Shown here: positions 1-6,990 of the stretch, in pieces
Layout of the letters: the number at the start of each line of letters is the position of its first letter
Numbering within the stretch: the stretch's first letter is position 1
DNA from: an uncultured Prevotella sp.
Lineage (GTDB): Bacteria > Bacteroidota > Bacteroidia > Bacteroidales > Bacteroidaceae
DNA: 17,305 bases
Assembly (NCBI GenBank): GCA_900314365.1
Contig: OMVH01000026.1
Span: forward strand, 1-17,305
Reading direction: 5' to 3'
Notes under the pieces: model-generated
What the model was told of the DNA's origin: nothing
Database searches by the model: none
Seen by the model: the letters and a program-made list of their open reading frames with translations, nothing else
Program-made: the position numbers and the translations under genes

Positions 1-948
1 CCAGCTGTGTGGGTTTCGTCCATGTTGTCGGGCCAGGGCCATGGCGTCGCGGATATGCCAGTAACCTCCGTTGTAGGAGGCAAGGACGAAGTTCTGCCGT
101 TCCAGAGGGTCACCGATGTCGCTGAATCTTCCGCTTAGTTGAGCGATATATTTGGTTGCTGCCGCAATGTTCATCTCTGCATTCGTGAGCTGAGAGGCGT
201 CCAGACCGAGGTGGTCGGCGGTGGAAGGCATTATCTGCATGAGTCCGCGTGCCCCCGCCCAGGATTTGGCTTCAGGGTCGAAGCACGATTCCTGGTAGCT
301 TTGCGCGGCCAGTAACCGCCAGTCCCACCGGGCAACGGGAGCGTACATCTTGAAGTAGCGGTCGTAGCGCGAGATGACTCCTCCGGCGCGGTCGAGCATG
401 GGAGAGTAGACATGTCGCTCAATGCTTCGCGAGGAGAGCAGAAATGACTCCTCGCGCTTCACGCGTTGTGCCATGTCGGGACGGAACCATCGGCTCAGTG
501 TGTCGGCCAGCTCGCTGTTGCCGCTTCTGACGGCCCACTGGGTCCCGCGTTTCCCGTCGTAGGCTCCGCAGTAGTCCAGTCCCTTTATTCCCTTGGGCAA
601 TTGGAAAGCTATGAGGTCGGCGTCGCCATTGCGCAGCCGGTTGAGCATCTCCGTCGTGTCGCGACAGACATCCACGCGTACGGCCACGCCAATCTGCTTG
701 GCGAACTGTTCGCAAAGCAGGTATTGCAGTCCCATGCCATGGCCGTGATAGTCGTAGTAAGTTTCAGGACCCGAGATAGTGAGCACGATGAGCTCGCCCT
801 CATCCTGGATGTCGCCTAATGAGAATGTTGCAGAGCTCTGTGTCGTGTCAGCGCCAATGACCGTACCCCAAGGCGTGGTCTGTACTTGCTTCTTCTGACA
901 TGAGGCAAGAGCTATGAGGAGTATGGAAATGAGTAAGTAGCGTTTCAT
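1..948 (-). CDS. mltF: MltF-like membrane-bound lytic murein transglycosylase, lipoprotein (3' end cut by window edge)
   Basis: Cleaves the glycan strands of peptidoglycan non-hydrolytically, leaving 1,6-anhydro-MurNAc ends (family knowledge). An open frame runs from ATG at 948 to base 1 with no stop (316 codons). Residues 1-17 form a lipoprotein signal ending in the lipobox LASC (Cys17), so the protein is probably anchored on the periplasmic side of the outer membrane. Residues about 50-175 resemble a family-3 solute-binding domain. Residues about 205-316 are the SLT domain, with YQES (catalytic Glu220), the GARGLMQIMPSTA block (231-243) and SYNGG (291-295). The solute-binding part is much shorter than usual: the text passes from the first-lobe motif DADLIAF (109-115) almost directly to the closing motif QWAVRSG (137-143). 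The SLT C-terminus is outside the window. It is divergent from hisG. The family call is secure; the exact MltF subfamily is less so. Confidence 0.88.
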   Translation of the reverse strand, partial: MKRYLLISILLIALASCQKKQVQTTPWGTVIGADTTQSSATFSLGDIQDEGELIVLTISGPETYYDYHGHGMGLQYLLCEQFAKQIGVAVRVDVCRDTTEMLNRLRNGDADLIAFQLPKGIKGLDYCGAYDGKRGTQWAVRSGNSELADTLSRWFRPDMAQRVKREESFLLSSRSIERHVYSPMLDRAGGVISRYDRYFKMYAPVARWDWRLLAAQSYQESCFDPEAKSWAGARGLMQIMPSTADHLGLDASQLTNAEMNIAAATKYIAQLSGRFSDIGDPLERQNFVLASYNGGYWHIRDAMALARQHGRNPHSW

Positions 949-965
949 ATCCGATAAAATCGCCA

Positions 966-973
966 CAAAGTTA
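966..973 (-). promoter_or_regulatory. Candidate -7 box for the mltF-like gene
   Basis: On the minus strand this reads TAACTTTG, an exact match to the Bacteroidota TAnnTTTG -7 element. It lies 17 bases upstream of the ATG at 948, giving a leader of roughly a dozen bases. No exact TTTG -33 box sits at the expected distance, so it is weaker than the hisG promoter facing the other way. Confidence 0.45.
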
Positions 974-981
974 CGCTTTTA

Positions 982-1013
982 TTTGCAATTATCGATTAAA
1001 TGGCTTATTTTTG
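982..1013 (+). promoter_or_regulatory. hisG promoter (Bacteroidota -33/-7 type)
   Basis: TTTG at 982-985 and TATTTTTG at 1006-1013 are separated by 20 bp, a full match to the Bacteroidota sigma-ABfr consensus. Transcription would begin near 1018-1020, leaving a leader of about 28 bases before the hisG ATG at 1047. That leader is too short for a histidine attenuator or a T-box. An AAGGAAG stretch just upstream of the ATG can serve as ribosome-binding site. Confidence 0.7.
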
Positions 1014-1046
1014 CACGCGATAAATGCGAATTATTAAGGAAGAAAG

Positions 1047-1898
1047 ATGTTCAGAATAGCAATCCAGTCAAAAGGCCGTCTCTTCGACGACTGCATGAAT
1101 CTCCTCTCCGAAGCGGGTGTCAAGATAGGCGGAGCCAAGCGCACACTGCTCGTGGAATCATCAAATTTCCCTCTCGAAGTGCTTTATCTGCGCGACGACG
1201 ATATCCCTCAGAGTGTGGCTCTCGGTGTGGCCGATGCCGGAATCGTAGGAGAGAATGAGCTTCAGGAGCGCGGAGAGGACGTAAGCGTGGAAGCGCGTTT
1301 AGGCTTCAGCCGATGCCGTCTTTCGTTGGCTATACCCAAGACAGCCGACTATGACGGACTTTCGTGGTTCAACGGTAAGAAGATAGCCACATCGTATCCC
1401 AATATTCTTCGCCGCTATCTTGACAGCCATCATGTGAAGGCCGACATACATGTCATCACAGGCAGTGTGGAGATAAGTCCGGGCATAGGTCTGGCTGATG
1501 CCATCTTCGACATCGTGAGCAGCGGCTCCACCCTGGTGAGCAACAATCTCCGTGAGGCTGAGGTCGTGATGAAGAGTGAGGCTCTTCTCATTGCCAGGCC
1601 TAATCTTCCGGAGGAGAAGAGACGTGTGCTTGAGGAGCTCAAGTTCCGTTTCGAGGCTGTCAGGTCGGCTGAGGACAAGAAATATGTGATGATGAATGTG
1701 CCCAAGGATAAAATCGACGCCATCACAGCAGTGCTGCCTGGCATCAAGAGTCCCACCGTGATACCTCTGGCCGACGAAGCCTGGTGCTCCGTCCATACTG
1801 TGCTTGATGAGAAGCGGTTTTGGGAGATTATTGGCAAACTCAGGGAACTGGGAGCACAGGGCATACTCGTGACTCAGATAGAGAAAATGATACTTTAA
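1047..1898 (+). CDS. hisG: ATP phosphoribosyltransferase, long form
   Basis: Catalyses the first committed step of histidine synthesis, joining ATP and PRPP to give phosphoribosyl-ATP; cytoplasmic. The 283-residue length fits the long, HisZ-independent form with a C-terminal regulatory domain, which in this family binds histidine for feedback inhibition. The start MFRIAIQSKGRL is the typical N-terminus, and GVADAGIVGENEL lies in the first catalytic lobe. The PRPP-binding loop DAIFDIVSSGSTL is at 151-163. The C-terminal ACT-like region (about 205-283) ends in ILVTQIEKMIL, as in full-length homologues. A longer frame opening at 983 is a different reading frame and not a 5' extension. First gene of hisGDC, 6 bases ahead of hisD. 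Regulation is probably allosteric, since the short leader leaves no room for an attenuator. Confidence 0.97.
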   Translation: MFRIAIQSKGRLFDDCMNLLSEAGVKIGGAKRTLLVESSNFPLEVLYLRDDDIPQSVALGVADAGIVGENELQERGEDVSVEARLGFSRCRLSLAIPKTADYDGLSWFNGKKIATSYPNILRRYLDSHHVKADIHVITGSVEISPGIGLADAIFDIVSSGSTLVSNNLREAEVVMKSEALLIARPNLPEEKRRVLEELKFRFEAVRSAEDKKYVMMNVPKDKIDAITAVLPGIKSPTVIPLADEAWCSVHTVLDEKRFWEIIGKLRELGAQGILVTQIEKMIL

Positions 1899-1904
1899 CA
1901 GACG

Positions 1905-3209
1905 ATGAACATCATACGATATCCAGACAAAAGCGAGTGGGAGAGGCTTTCGGAGCGCCCTCAGCTCGACACTGACAAACTCAACTCAACGGTTGCCGCT
2001 ATTCTTGGCGACGTGCGCCATAACGGCGACGATGCCGTCAGGCGTTATGAGAGACAGTTCGACCATGCGACATTAGACAGTTTGGCTGTGACTTCGGAGG
2101 AGGTCGACGAAGCGCTGAAGGCCGTGGGCTCCGATCTCCTCGATGCCATGCGCCTTGCCCATGCCGACATTGCCAAGTTTCATTCGGCTCAGAAGTTCGA
2201 GGGTACAAAAGTGGAGACGGCACCGGGAGTGGTGTGTTGGCAAAAGAGCGTGCCCATTGAGAAAGTAGGCCTCTATATTCCCGGTGGTACCGCCCCGCTC
2301 TTCTCCACCGTTCTCATGCTCGCTACGCCTGCTGTCATTGCCGGTTGCAAGGAGATAGTGCTCTGTACACCGCCCAACCGTGAGGGTAAGGTTGCGCCCG
2401 TCATCCTTGCCGCAGCTACGGTAGCCGGAGTGAAGAGAGTGTTCAAAGCCGGTGGCGTGCAAGCCATTGCAGCCCTTGCTTATGGCACGCAGACCGTGCC
2501 AAAGGTCTACAAGATATTCGGCCCTGGCAATCAATACGTCATGGCAGCCAAGCAGCAGGTGAGTCTGCGCGACGTGGCCATCGATATGCCGGCAGGACCG
2601 TCGGAGGTGTGCGTGGTGGCCGACGAGACGTGCAATTCCGTCTTTGTCGCTGCCGACCTGCTGTCGCAAGCTGAGCATGGCATAGACTCGCAGGTGATGC
2701 TTGTCACGACGTCAGAGGAAAAATTGCAGGAAATAAAAGAGCAGATAGTTGCGCAGTTGGAGCAACTGCCACGGCGCGAGATAGCTGCTAAAGCACTTGA
2801 GAGTTCGCACCTTGTCCTGGTGAAAGATATCGACGAGGCTATTGGACTGAGTAATGTCTACGCACCCGAGCACCTCATACTGGCCACAAAAGACTGTGAG
2901 GATCTTGCTCTGAGAGTGGTCAATGCCGGAAGTGTATTCCTCGGGAACTACTCCTGCGAGAGCGCTGGCGACTATGCCAGCGGTACTAATCACACTTTGC
3001 CCACTCATGGTTATGCACGGGCTTACAACGGTGTAAACCTTGACAGTTTCTGCCGTAAGCTCACTTTCCAGCATATCTCGGCCGAGGGAGTGAAGTCGAT
3101 AGGTCCGGCTGTGGAGCTGATGGCTCGGGCTGAGCATCTCGATGCGCATGCAAGGGCTATGCAGGTGAGACTCAACAGTCTGAAGCCCGGCATTAAAGAA
3201 GAGAGTTGA
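1905..3209 (+). CDS. hisD: Histidinol dehydrogenase
   Basis: Performs the last two steps of histidine synthesis, the NAD-dependent oxidation of L-histidinol to histidinal and then histidine; a zinc enzyme. The 434 residues match the normal family length. Visible signatures include GLYIPGGTAPLFSTV, DMPAGPSEVCVVAD, SQAEHGIDSQ (Gln255 and His258, zinc ligands by family alignment) and YAPEHL (catalytic Glu322 and His323). Also present are SCESAGDYASGTNHTLPT (Asp356, zinc ligand) and the closing DAHARAM (His415, last zinc ligand). All key residues are present, so the enzyme should be active. It lies 6 bases after hisG and is surely co-transcribed. An 86-base gap separates it from hisC. Confidence 0.97.
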   Translation: MNIIRYPDKSEWERLSERPQLDTDKLNSTVAAILGDVRHNGDDAVRRYERQFDHATLDSLAVTSEEVDEALKAVGSDLLDAMRLAHADIAKFHSAQKFEGTKVETAPGVVCWQKSVPIEKVGLYIPGGTAPLFSTVLMLATPAVIAGCKEIVLCTPPNREGKVAPVILAAATVAGVKRVFKAGGVQAIAALAYGTQTVPKVYKIFGPGNQYVMAAKQQVSLRDVAIDMPAGPSEVCVVADETCNSVFVAADLLSQAEHGIDSQVMLVTTSEEKLQEIKEQIVAQLEQLPRREIAAKALESSHLVLVKDIDEAIGLSNVYAPEHLILATKDCEDLALRVVNAGSVFLGNYSCESAGDYASGTNHTLPTHGYARAYNGVNLDSFCRKLTFQHISAEGVKSIGPAVELMARAEHLDAHARAMQVRLNSLKPGIKEES

Positions 3210-3295
3210 AGCAGGCGAAGAAACTTCGTCTGGAAATACCAATGCCGGTTGCCTCCGATGTGGCTGCCGGCTCATAAAGTGAAGGAGATTTAGCT

Positions 3296-4327
3296 ATGGA
3301 TATGTCACTTGTCAGACCGAATATCGCCAGACTGACACCCTACAGTTGCGCTCGTAATGAGTACAGCGGTACGAAGGTGAATGCTCTGCTCGATGCCAAC
3401 GAGAACCCTTACAATCGTCCGTTCAACCGCTATCCCGACCCTCTGCAACGTGAGCTGAAAGCACGTATCGCAGAAGTGAAGGGTGTTCCGGCCCAAAATA
3501 TCTTTCTTGGCAACGGCAGCGATGAGGCCATCGACCTCTGTTATCGTGTTTTTTGTCAGCCGGGTATTGATAATGTGGTGGCCATAGAGCCTACCTACGG
3601 GATGTATAAGGTGTGTGCTGACATCAATGGTGTTGATTACAGGCCGGTGCTGCTTGACGACCATTTCCAGATTAGTGCCGGACGACTCCTCGAGCGTTGC
3701 GATGCCCATACGAAACTGATCTGGATTTGCAGTCCTAATAATCCCACGGGAAATAATATCAACCGAGAAGAGATTGTCAAGGTGCTTGACAATTTCCATG
3801 GCATGGTAGTTGTGGATGAGGCTTACAGCGACTTCTCCTCAAAGGTTCCTTTGCGTCAGGAAGCGGCAGGCAGAGGCAACCTTATCGTGCTCAATACTAT
3901 GAGCAAGGCATGGGGATGTGCTGCCATCCGGCTTGGAATGGCTTTTGCCGAGGAGCCTGTTATCGAGCTTTTCAACAAGGTGAAGTATCCCTACAACATC
4001 AATCTGCTCACGCAGCAGAAAGCGCTCGAAATGCTTGCCGATCCCTTCGAAATGGACAAATGGGTTAGAACGATATTGCTGGAGCGGGGACGGCTCATGC
4101 AGGCCTTTGCCGACCTGCCGCAGTGTGAGCGCGTTTTCCCCACGGATGCTAACTTCTTCCTCGCCCGCATGAAAGATGCGCAGGCGAGCTACGACTATCT
4201 CATTGGAAAGGGAGTCATCGTGAGAAACCGGACGCGGGTGAGCCTTTGCCACAATTGCCTGCGCATCACCGTGGGCTCGAAGGGCGAGAATGCCACACTG
4301 TTGGCAGCGCTCAGGCAGCAACGCTGA
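3296..4327 (+). CDS. hisC: Histidinol-phosphate aminotransferase
   Basis: PLP-dependent transfer of the amino group from glutamate to imidazole-acetol phosphate, giving histidinol phosphate. It has 343 residues and the type-I aminotransferase fold. NGSDEAIDL lies in the cofactor-binding region, SPNNPTGN is the substrate/PLP loop, VVDEAYSDFS carries the Asp that pairs with the PLP pyridine nitrogen, and MSKAWG carries the Schiff-base lysine (Lys204). The C-terminal block GVIVRNRTR holds the conserved Arg region. The ATG at 3296 has AAGGAG 8 bases upstream, better than most starts here; a second ATG two codons later is possible. It closes the operon at a hairpin terminator. Family paralogues can act on aromatic amino acids, but the hisG-hisD context supports the histidine role. 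Confidence 0.95.
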   Translation: MDMSLVRPNIARLTPYSCARNEYSGTKVNALLDANENPYNRPFNRYPDPLQRELKARIAEVKGVPAQNIFLGNGSDEAIDLCYRVFCQPGIDNVVAIEPTYGMYKVCADINGVDYRPVLLDDHFQISAGRLLERCDAHTKLIWICSPNNPTGNNINREEIVKVLDNFHGMVVVDEAYSDFSSKVPLRQEAAGRGNLIVLNTMSKAWGCAAIRLGMAFAEEPVIELFNKVKYPYNINLLTQQKALEMLADPFEMDKWVRTILLERGRLMQAFADLPQCERVFPTDANFFLARMKDAQASYDYLIGKGVIVRNRTRVSLCHNCLRITVGSKGENATLLAALRQQR

Positions 4328-4351
4328 TAGGACTGAAACTGTTTAAATGCA

Positions 4352-4387
4352 TCAAGGCCCCGCAACAAGAGTGCTGCGGGGCCTTGA
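4352..4387. terminator. Bidirectional hairpin terminator between convergent hisC and DUF3127 gene
   Basis: A perfect 13-bp inverted repeat (4352-4364 with 4375-4387, core AAGGCCCCGCA) surrounds a 10-base loop. It lies 25 bases after the hisC stop and 13 bases beyond the stop of the convergent gene, so it can serve both. No strong U-tract follows on either strand. Its position and very GC-rich stem are the main support. Confidence 0.75.
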
Positions 4388-4399
4388 CGTAAAATAAGA

Positions 4400-4825
4400 T
4401 TAGAATGGCAGGTCGTCGCCAGAACCACCTTCGTTGACAGAGCCACCCTCGTCGGCAGGTGGGAATGGAGCAGGCTGTGGAGCGGCTGCCGGTTGGGCCG
4501 GAGCTGACTGTGGCGCAGCCGGGGGCACCTGCGTCTGGGCTACTTGCTCGGCTGTCAGCTTGCTTACAGCGAAGGCACGGATATTGTTGAACCAACGGCC
4601 ATTGTACTCGTGGGCGTCGATATCGAATTGCACGTCAATCTCGTCGCCTATCTGGATGTTGAATTGCCTCAGGCGGTCGGCACCAAAAACGTCGAACACC
4701 ATTTTGTGAGGATACTGCTCATGGGTCTCAATGACAAAACTTTGGGCCTTCCATTCTGAACCCGTGCGGGAGGAGACACCGCCTCTCTCTGGGAGCACGG
4801 CTATTACTTTACCTTGTAATTCCAT
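4400..4825 (-). CDS. DUF3127 OB-fold protein, SSB-like with acidic C-terminal tip
   Basis: A small Bacteroidota-specific protein related to single-stranded DNA-binding proteins; 141 residues. The N-terminal 90 or so residues match the DUF3127 pattern: MELQGKVIAVLP, then EWKAQSFVIETHEQYP, then a beta-rich stretch with IGDEIDVQFDIDAHEYNGRWF. A low-complexity linker rich in Pro, Ala and Gln follows (about 96-125). The chain ends in an acidic tip, DDLPF. In classical SSB the equivalent acidic tip recruits replication and repair enzymes, and the same architecture suggests a similar role here (inference). It is convergent with hisC and divergent from dnaN. Automatic pipelines may call it ssb, but the OB core is not a canonical SSB and a separate true ssb would be expected elsewhere. 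DNA binding is inferred. Confidence 0.85.
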   Translation of the reverse strand: MELQGKVIAVLPERGGVSSRTGSEWKAQSFVIETHEQYPHKMVFDVFGADRLRQFNIQIGDEIDVQFDIDAHEYNGRWFNNIRAFAVSKLTAEQVAQTQVPPAAPQSAPAQPAAAPQPAPFPPADEGGSVNEGGSGDDLPF

Positions 4826-4864
4826 TTATTACTTCTTTGTTAGTGTGTTTGTTTTCTTGCGATG

Positions 4865-4895
4865 CGAAATTAGTAAATTTGTAGAGAATAAAAAA
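4865..4895 (-). promoter_or_regulatory. Weak candidate promoter for the DUF3127 gene
   Basis: On the minus strand TAATTTCG (4872-4865) differs from TAnnTTTG by one base. TTTT (4895-4892), one base from TTTG, lies 19 bp upstream. Transcription would start near 4860, about 35 bases before the ATG at 4825. Both boxes carry a mismatch, so the call is tentative. Confidence 0.3.
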
Positions 4896-4912
4896 CTTTT
4901 AGCTCTCTTTTT

Positions 4913-4943
4913 TTTGCTCTAACGATGTTATTTTGTATTTTTG
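4913..4943 (+). promoter_or_regulatory. dnaN promoter (Bacteroidota -33/-7 type)
   Basis: TTTG at 4913-4916 and TATTTTTG at 4936-4943 are separated by 19 bp. The -7 octamer is identical to that of the hisG promoter. Transcription would start near 4949, leaving a leader of about 37 bases with no Shine-Dalgarno but an A-rich stretch before the ATG at 4986. It probably drives the whole run of genes to 11560. Confidence 0.72.
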
Positions 4944-4985
4944 CGCTTACAATGATGTGAAGTCAAACTCATAACAATAAAACTA

Positions 4986-6110
4986 ATGAAATTTACTATT
5001 TCGAGCAGTACGCTTAATAACCGCCTGCAAACTTTGTCGAAAGTCATTAGCAGCAAGAATTCTCTTGCAATACTTGACTGCTTCCTATTCGATGTCAGTG
5101 GTAATCAACTGAACATTACGGCAAGCGACAACGAGAATGTCATGAAGACGACAGTTACGCTTGACGAGGTTGAAGGCGAGGGCAGTTTCTGCGTGCCCAA
5201 CCGTACCATACTCGACGCCATGAAGGAGCTTGCCGACCAACCGCTCTATTTCGACGTCAATACAGAGGATTTCTCTATAAAGATTGGTTATCAGAATGGT
5301 GTCTACAATTTCACGGCCCAAAGTGCTGACGCTTATCCCAGAATCCAGTCCGTGTCTGATGGGGTCACCGTTATCACCATTGATGCCAGCGCGCTTAACG
5401 ACTGCATTTCGCGGTCACTCTTTGCCACTGCACAGGACGAGTTACGGCCGGTGATGAACGGGCTCTATTTCGACCTCACCCCCGAGTATCTTGCCATAGT
5501 AGCCAGCGACGGTCATAAGTTAGTGCGTAATCGCAACTTTAACATAAAGAGCGAAGTGCCTTCATCCTTTGTCATGCCGAAGAAGCCTGCTTCGTTGCTG
5601 CGGACAGTTCTCACAAAGGACAGCGGCGACGTGGTCATCAAGTTCGACTCGCGAAGTGCTGAGATTCGTTATCAGGATGGGGTTCTCTCATGCAGGCTCA
5701 TCGAAGGTAAATATCCTAACTACAACTCAGTGATTCCTGAGGACAACCCATGCCAGCTAACTGCCGACAGATTGTCTTTGCTCGGAGCTATCCGTCGTGT
5801 GTTGCCTTTCGCTACTGTCAGCACGCAGCTCATCAGGTTCCACATTGTCAGCGGTGGCGTGGAGATTTCATCCGAAGACCTTGAGTTCAACACCAGTGCC
5901 AAGGAATCGGTCAACTGTGAGTATCAGGGACAGCCCATGGACATCGGATTCAAGGGCAGTGCGCTCACCGAGATATTCTCTAACCTCAGCAGCGATGAGG
6001 TGACAATCATGCTTGCCGACCCCAGTCGTCCAGGTGTGGTGAAGCCTTCAATGCAGCCTGAGGGAGGAGACGTGCTCATGCTCATCATGCCGATGCTGCT
6101 CAATGATTAA
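4986..6110 (+). CDS. dnaN: DNA polymerase III sliding clamp (beta subunit)
   Basis: Dimeric ring clamp that encircles DNA and tethers the replicative polymerase and repair enzymes. The 374 residues match the family's usual length for three tandem clamp folds (about 1-120, 130-245, 250-374). Recognisable stretches are MKFTISSSTLNNRLQTLSKV at the start, ASDNENVMKT in domain 1, RPVMNGLYFD opening domain 2 with ASDGHKLVR, LIEGKYPNYNSVIP at the domain 2/3 link, and the closing LMLIMPMLLND, close to the hydrophobic C-terminal clamp ending. The start follows a well-placed promoter. The next gene, an exonuclease, begins 18 bases after the stop and is likely co-transcribed. No dnaA or origin-like box cluster is visible nearby, so the dnaN-dnaA pairing of many bacteria is absent in this window. 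Confidence 0.96.
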   Translation: MKFTISSSTLNNRLQTLSKVISSKNSLAILDCFLFDVSGNQLNITASDNENVMKTTVTLDEVEGEGSFCVPNRTILDAMKELADQPLYFDVNTEDFSIKIGYQNGVYNFTAQSADAYPRIQSVSDGVTVITIDASALNDCISRSLFATAQDELRPVMNGLYFDLTPEYLAIVASDGHKLVRNRNFNIKSEVPSSFVMPKKPASLLRTVLTKDSGDVVIKFDSRSAEIRYQDGVLSCRLIEGKYPNYNSVIPEDNPCQLTADRLSLLGAIRRVLPFATVSTQLIRFHIVSGGVEISSEDLEFNTSAKESVNCEYQGQPMDIGFKGSALTEIFSNLSSDEVTIMLADPSRPGVVKPSMQPEGGDVLMLIMPMLLND

Positions 6111-6128
6111 GAGGGAGGCAGCTGAAAA

Positions 6129-6986
6129 ATGAAACTCAACTTGAAAAAGCCCCTGATAGTCTTCGATTTGGAGGCTACGGGGCTTGACCTTGTCAATGAC
6201 AGGGTGATTCAAATATCTTATATAAAGGTATGGCCCGACGGGCGTGAGGAACGGGGAAACGAACTGGTCAATCCCGGGAAGGCTATTCCCAAGGAAGTGA
6301 CGGAGCTTACGGGCATCAGCGATGCCGATGTTGCAGACAAACCTTCGTTCAAGGAACTCGCGCCTAAACTCAGTGCCTGCTTCCAAGGGTGTGATTTCGC
6401 CGGATTCAATTCCAACCATTTCGATGTGCCCATGCTTGCAGAGGAGTTTCTCCGTGCGGGTATCGACTTCGATTTCTCGAAATGCAGGCTCATCGACGCT
6501 CAAACAATCTTCCATAAGATGGAGCGACGCAATCTTGCCGCGGCCTATAAGTTCTATTGTGGCCATAAGATGGAGGAAGACTTTGAGGCGCATCGGGCCG
6601 ACCAGGACACCGAGGCAACCTATAGGGTGCTTCAGGGCGAGCTTGACAAGTACGACCCCGAAAAAGCTGAGGAGCCCGACAGAGCTTTGCCCAACGACAT
6701 GGACGTTTTGGCAGAGTTCTCGAAGACGAACGAGAATGTCGATTTTGCAGGGCGGATAGTGTGGAAGAACCTTACTGACGGTAAGGGACACGATGTCCTT
6801 GGTCCCGACGGTAGGCCCAAGAAGCAGGAGGTGTTCAATTTTGGAAAATACAAGGGCTGGGGCGTAGCAGATGTGTTGCGTCGCGATCCGGGCTACTACA
6901 GTTGGATGCTCGCTTCTGATTTTACGCAGAACACAAAGCAAGTACTCACGCGGATACGTCTGAGGGAGTTTAACAACCATAAGTAA
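6129..6986 (+). CDS. DnaQ-like DEDDh 3'-5' exonuclease with ExoX-like C-terminal domain
   Basis: A metal-dependent 3'-5' exonuclease of the DnaQ/RNase T superfamily, 285 residues. The four DEDDh motifs are intact: FDLEATG (Asp13, Glu15), FNSNHFDVPML (Asp99) and AHRADQD (His155, Asp160). The first 180 residues are the nuclease. After an acidic linker, residues about 235-280 (FNFGKYKGWG ... PGYYSWML) match the small C-terminal domain seen in exonuclease X-like proteins. It is often labelled DNA polymerase III epsilon, and its place behind dnaN fits a proofreading or repair role, but the extra domain makes a stand-alone exonuclease equally likely. GAGGGAGG lies 16 bases upstream, slightly far for a ribosome-binding site. 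Only four bases separate its stop from the next start. Confidence 0.9.
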   Translation: MKLNLKKPLIVFDLEATGLDLVNDRVIQISYIKVWPDGREERGNELVNPGKAIPKEVTELTGISDADVADKPSFKELAPKLSACFQGCDFAGFNSNHFDVPMLAEEFLRAGIDFDFSKCRLIDAQTIFHKMERRNLAAAYKFYCGHKMEEDFEAHRADQDTEATYRVLQGELDKYDPEKAEEPDRALPNDMDVLAEFSKTNENVDFAGRIVWKNLTDGKGHDVLGPDGRPKKQEVFNFGKYKGWGVADVLRRDPGYYSWMLASDFTQNTKQVLTRIRLREFNNHK

Positions 6987-6990
6987 ATGC

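Noticed and set aside
1019..1046. Possible histidine attenuator or T-box upstream of hisG
   Set aside because: The predicted leader is only about 28 bases with no His-codon run and no room for alternative stems.
983..1258. Plus-strand open frame overlapping the start of hisG
   Set aside because: It is in a different frame, begins upstream of the predicted transcription start, and its arginine-rich translation is a shadow of hisG.
3240..3276. Inverted GCCGG/CCGGC in the hisD-hisC gap
   Set aside because: Only five base pairs with a loop of about 19 bases, which is expected by chance; hisC has a good ribosome-binding site after it.
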